Shown: piece by piece, positions 6,324-8,385 of the stretch
Position numbering within the stretch: the first letter of the stretch is position 1
How the letters are laid out: every line of letters starts with the position of its first letter
Source of the DNA: an uncultured Flavobacteriaceae bacterium
GTDB taxonomy: Bacteria; Bacteroidota; Bacteroidia; Flavobacteriales; Flavobacteriaceae
Direction of reading: 5' to 3'
Assembly: GCA_913020685.1 (NCBI GenBank)
Contig: CAJWAY010000052.1
Coordinates: 1-8,385, forward strand
Length of the DNA stretch: 8,385 bases
The notes under the pieces: generated by a model
What the model was told of the DNA's origin: nothing
Seen by the model: only the letters and a program-made list of their open reading frames with translations
The model's database searches: none
Made by a program: the position numbers and the translations under genes

Positions 6324-6376
6324 TAGCTAAATTTTTAAAAGGGCTAAGTTTTTTCAATAAAACACTAATTTAAAAA

Positions 6377-6393
6377 TAAAATTTGTAATATTG
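6377..6393 (+). promoter_or_regulatory. Candidate rho promoter region (-7 like elements)
   Basis: Two overlapping near-matches to TAnnTTTG occur here: AAAATTTG (6378-6385) and TAATATTG (6386-6393), each with one mismatch. No good -33 TTG lies upstream. Either would give a rho leader of about 75-85 nt that includes the hairpin at 6396-6420. The call rests mainly on position. Confidence 0.25.
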
Positions 6394-6395
6394 CG

Positions 6396-6420
6396 GAAGG
6401 AGAATTATAATACTCCCTTC
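6396..6420 (+). promoter_or_regulatory. Hairpin in the rho leader
   Basis: GAAGGAG (6396-6402) can pair with CTCCCTTC (6413-6420), giving 7 base pairs with one bulged C and a 10-base AT-rich loop. No U-run follows at once, so it is not a standard terminator. It lies 54 bases before the rho ATG. Because rho is autoregulated in E. coli through its leader, a regulatory role is plausible but only inferred. Confidence 0.4.
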
Positions 6421-6474
6421 ACTTTCAAAAAATATCTTTCATTTATTTCTTACTAATCTCTTTAATCTCAACTA

Positions 6475-8025
6475 ATGTACGAGATAGAATCTCTAAAAAG
6501 TAAAAAACTTTCTGAATTACAGGAAATTGCCAAATCCGTTGGAGTCAGAAGACTTACCGGTCTAAAAAAAATGGAACTAATTTATCAAATCATTGACACG
6601 GTAGCTGCTTCGCCTATAGAAGTTAAAGATAACAAGCCACCCGTAAAAGGTAAGATAGATTCTGTTGCTAAAGTTAATGAGCAAAAAGTCCCAGATAAAA
6701 AGTTCAATGAAAATTTAAAGAATGAAAACCCCAAATTAAAAGTTGAGGATAAACTGGAGCAACAAAAATCTGATAAAAAAGATCCTAGTATTCAACAAAA
6801 ACAAAACCAGAGTTACTCAAAATACAACAACCCAAAAAGAAAAAAAGAGCCCCAAGAAGTTAATCACAATCGAGATAACCGTAATCGATATCGAGAACCA
6901 GATTTTGAATTTGAGGGTATAATTAATACAGAGGGAGTTTTAGAAATGATGCAAGAGGGATATGGGTTTCTTAGGTCTTCCGACTTTAATTACCTATCCT
7001 CTCCAGACGATGTCTATGTCTCACAATCCCAAATTCGATTATTTGGATTAAAAACAGGTGACACGGTATTAGGAACAGTTCGTCCCCCAAAAGAAGGTGA
7101 AAAATATTTTCCATTGATTAAGGTAGACAAAATTAATGGTCTTGATCCTAAAGTGGTAAGAGATCGAGTTTCTTTTGAGCATTTAACCCCTCTTTTTCCC
7201 GATGAAAAATTCAATATAGCTGAAAAACAAAGTACTATATCAACAAGAATCATTGATTTGTTCTCCCCTGTAGGTAAGGGTCAGAGGGGGATGATAGTTT
7301 CACAGCCCAAGACTGGTAAAACTATGCTCCTAAAAGATATTGCCAATGCTATTGCGGCCAATCATCCTGAGGTATACCAGTTGATCTTATTGATTGACGA
7401 AAGACCTGAAGAGGTAACAGATATGCAAAGAAATGTGGATGGTGAGGTAGTGGCTTCAACTTTTGATGAACCTGCTGACCGACACGTAAAAGTTGCCAAT
7501 ATCGTACTCGAAAAAGCCAAAAGAATGGTAGAATGTGGACATGATGTAGTAATTTTACTTGATTCAATAACTCGATTGGCACGAGCCTACAATACTGTTC
7601 AACCTGCATCAGGTAAAATTCTAAGTGGTGGTGTGGATGCCAACGCATTACACAAACCAAAAAGATTCTTTGGTGCTGCCCGTAACATTGAAAGAGGAGG
7701 TTCTTTGTCTATAATTGCCACTGCTCTGACAGAAACAGGATCCAAAATGGATGAGGTTATTTTTGAGGAATTCAAAGGAACTGGTAATATGGAATTGCAA
7801 CTCGACCGAAGGATTGCTAACCGCAGGATTTTCCCTGCAATCGATTTGATCTCTTCCAGTACCCGCCGCGATGACATGTTACTGGACGAAAACACTATAC
7901 AACGAATGTGGATTATGAGGAAATATTTAGCCGACATGAATCCCGTTGAAGCAATGGAATTCATAAATGATCGTTTTATAAAGACTAAAAATAACGAAGA
8001 GTTTCTAATTTCAATGAATTCATAA
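6475..8025 (+). CDS. rho: Transcription termination factor Rho with a long disordered insertion
   Basis: A hexameric RNA-dependent ATPase that ends transcription and limits antisense RNA. The 516 residues comprise a Rho_N helical domain (1-43, SLKSKKLSELQEIAKSVGV), a low-complexity Lys/Asn/Gln/Glu-rich stretch (about 45-147), the cold-shock-like primary RNA-binding domain (about 150-225, with EGYGFLR at 161-167), and the RecA-type motor. The motor has Walker A SQPKTGKTM (276-284, Lys282), the LIDERPEEV segment (306-314), Walker B VVILLDS (358-364), the Q-loop SGKILSGGVDANALHKPKRF (379-398) and the R-loop region GTGNMELQLDR (435-445). E. coli Rho has 419 residues; the insertion accounts for nearly all the extra length. 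All core motifs are intact, so the enzyme should be active. The ATG at 6475 begins the conserved N-terminus and has no Shine-Dalgarno. The stop codon merges into the terminator hairpin. Confidence 0.98.
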   Translation: MYEIESLKSKKLSELQEIAKSVGVRRLTGLKKMELIYQIIDTVAASPIEVKDNKPPVKGKIDSVAKVNEQKVPDKKFNENLKNENPKLKVEDKLEQQKSDKKDPSIQQKQNQSYSKYNNPKRKKEPQEVNHNRDNRNRYREPDFEFEGIINTEGVLEMMQEGYGFLRSSDFNYLSSPDDVYVSQSQIRLFGLKTGDTVLGTVRPPKEGEKYFPLIKVDKINGLDPKVVRDRVSFEHLTPLFPDEKFNIAEKQSTISTRIIDLFSPVGKGQRGMIVSQPKTGKTMLLKDIANAIAANHPEVYQLILLIDERPEEVTDMQRNVDGEVVASTFDEPADRHVKVANIVLEKAKRMVECGHDVVILLDSITRLARAYNTVQPASGKILSGGVDANALHKPKRFFGAARNIERGGSLSIIATALTETGSKMDEVIFEEFKGTGNMELQLDRRIANRRIFPAIDLISSSTRRDDMLLDENTIQRMWIMRKYLADMNPVEAMEFINDRFIKTKNNEEFLISMNS

Positions 8026-8051
8026 AAAACTTTCCAATTTGGAAGGTTTTT
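8025..8051 (+). terminator. Intrinsic terminator of rho, weaker in the rpsT direction
   Basis: AAAAACTTTCC (8025-8035) pairs with GGAAGGTTTTT (8041-8051) through 11 base pairs including one G-U wobble, with a 5-base loop and a built-in U run. The first base is also the last base of the rho stop codon. Read from rpsT the wobble becomes an A-C mismatch, but an A-tract/U-tract remains, so it may serve both convergent genes. Confidence 0.8.
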
Positions 8052-8060
8052 GATTATTAG

Positions 8061-8312
8061 TTACAAGGAAGCTACAAACCTGGCCAGCTTAGACTTAATG
8101 TTTGCTGCTTTATTAGCATGAATAATGTTCTTTTTTGCTAACTTATCCACCAAAGAGACTACTTCTGGAAATTGTTTATTTGCCTCTTTTTTTGTGGTGA
8201 GACTCCTTAACTTTCGAATAGCATTTCTTGCTGTTTTATGTTGAAATCTATTACGTAATCGTTTTTTGTCGTTAGAACGAATTCTTTTTAATGCAGACTT
8301 GTGATTTGCCAT
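8061..8312 (-). CDS. rpsT: Small ribosomal subunit protein bS20
   Basis: The 83-residue product is a primary 16S rRNA-binding protein of the 30S subunit. It begins MANHKSALKRIRSNDKKR, the near-universal S20 start, and continues with RNAIRKLRSL, a conserved lysine/arginine-rich helical body, and NKAANIKSKLARFVASL at the end. Length and composition (very basic, helical) are normal. The ATG at 8310-8312 is preceded by GCTTTTAAAATAGTTAT on the coding strand, with no Shine-Dalgarno. It lies 20 nt downstream of tRNA-Glu on the same strand with no clear promoter between them, so co-transcription followed by tRNA 3' processing is likely. It converges on rho, sharing the hairpin between them. Confidence 0.98.
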   Translation of the reverse strand: MANHKSALKRIRSNDKKRLRNRFQHKTARNAIRKLRSLTTKKEANKQFPEVVSLVDKLAKKNIIHANKAANIKSKLARFVASL

Positions 8313-8332
8313 ATAACTATTTTAAAAGCATG

Positions 8333-8385
8333 TAGCCCGTAGGGGAGTCGAACCCCTCTTTCCAGGATGAAAACCTGGCGTCCTA
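8333..8385 (-). tRNA. tRNA-Glu(TTC), 5' part cut by the window edge
   Basis: On the minus strand the visible part includes the end of the D-arm (TAGGACG), an anticodon stem CCAGG/CCTGG (8374-8378 and 8362-8366), a 7-base loop TTTTCAT with anticodon TTC (8369-8371), the 4-base variable loop AAAG, the T-arm AGGGG-TTCGACT-CCCCT (8341-8357), the 3' acceptor strand ACGGGCT (8334-8340) and the discriminator A (8333). The base after the discriminator begins CAT, so CCA is not encoded and must be added by the CCA-adding enzyme. The 5' acceptor strand and most of the D-arm are outside the window. Confidence 0.93.

Noticed and set aside
6433..6440. TATCTTTC as a rho -7 element
   Set aside because: The last base departs from TAnnTTTG, and the nearest upstream TTG is about 39 bases away, far beyond normal spacing.
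7014..7253. Minus-strand open frame of 79 codons opposite the rho RNA-binding region
   Set aside because: Shadow of a conserved gene; no promoter or family.
7349..7964. Two long minus-strand open frames (103 and 121 codons) opposite rho
   Set aside because: They lie entirely within the highly conserved rho motor domain, have no recognisable family, show odd composition (His/Leu-rich or Ser/Ile-rich) and overlap each other. They are antisense shadows.
8367..8373. CAT in the tRNA anticodon loop (possible Met or Ile2 tRNA)
   Set aside because: With the CCAGG/CCTGG stem the loop is TTTTCAT, which places TTC at positions 34-36; CAT would be out of register. The sequence also fits tRNA-Glu overall.
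1..8385. CRISPR array, insertion sequence, prophage, toxin-antitoxin or defence island
   Set aside because: No regularly spaced repeats, transposase, integrase, terminal inverted repeats or defence domains were seen; the window is filled with conserved housekeeping genes.

Overview
This window is an AT-rich stretch of bacterial chromosome, most likely from the phylum Bacteroidota and plausibly a Cytophagales-type member. Four signs support this: two lineage-typical families (DUF1599 and DUF4293), a Rho factor with a long disordered insertion, no convincing Shine-Dalgarno sequence before any gene, and several exact TAnnTTTG motifs (the Bacteroidota -7 promoter element) in divergent gaps. The content is core housekeeping. 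I see no mobile element, CRISPR array or transferred island.

Layout, left to right. A minus-strand pair holds a DUF1599 protein and the start of a DppB-type ABC permease, which leaves the window on the left. Divergent from it is the plus-strand pair folP (dihydropteroate synthase) and cdaA (diadenylate cyclase). These run head-on, one base apart, into a minus-strand pair: truA (tRNA pseudouridine synthase) followed by an ABC exporter whose start codon overlaps the truA stop. Divergent from truA is a YfcE-type metallophosphoesterase that starts at TTG. Its 3' end overlaps by 30 bp the 3' end of a minus-strand DUF4293 membrane protein. Divergent from that is rho, which ends in a hairpin terminator shared with minus-strand rpsT (ribosomal protein bS20). 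A tRNA-Glu(TTC), cut by the right edge, lies 20 nt upstream of rpsT on the same strand.

Strands therefore alternate in short one- or two-gene units, with three divergent promoter gaps and three convergent ends. Only the rho/rpsT junction has an obvious intrinsic terminator. The genes do not form one pathway. They cover folate synthesis, c-di-AMP signalling, tRNA modification, export, transcription termination and translation. No intergenic gap exceeds about 150 bp, so there is no unexplained long stretch.

I did not find a convincing undescribed multi-gene system. The most interesting points are the duplicated DUF1599 protein of unknown function, the antisense overlap that encodes the conserved DUF4293 tail, the disordered insertion and leader hairpin of rho, an Arg-to-Gln change in a DHPS active-site loop, and small palindromes in divergent promoter gaps.
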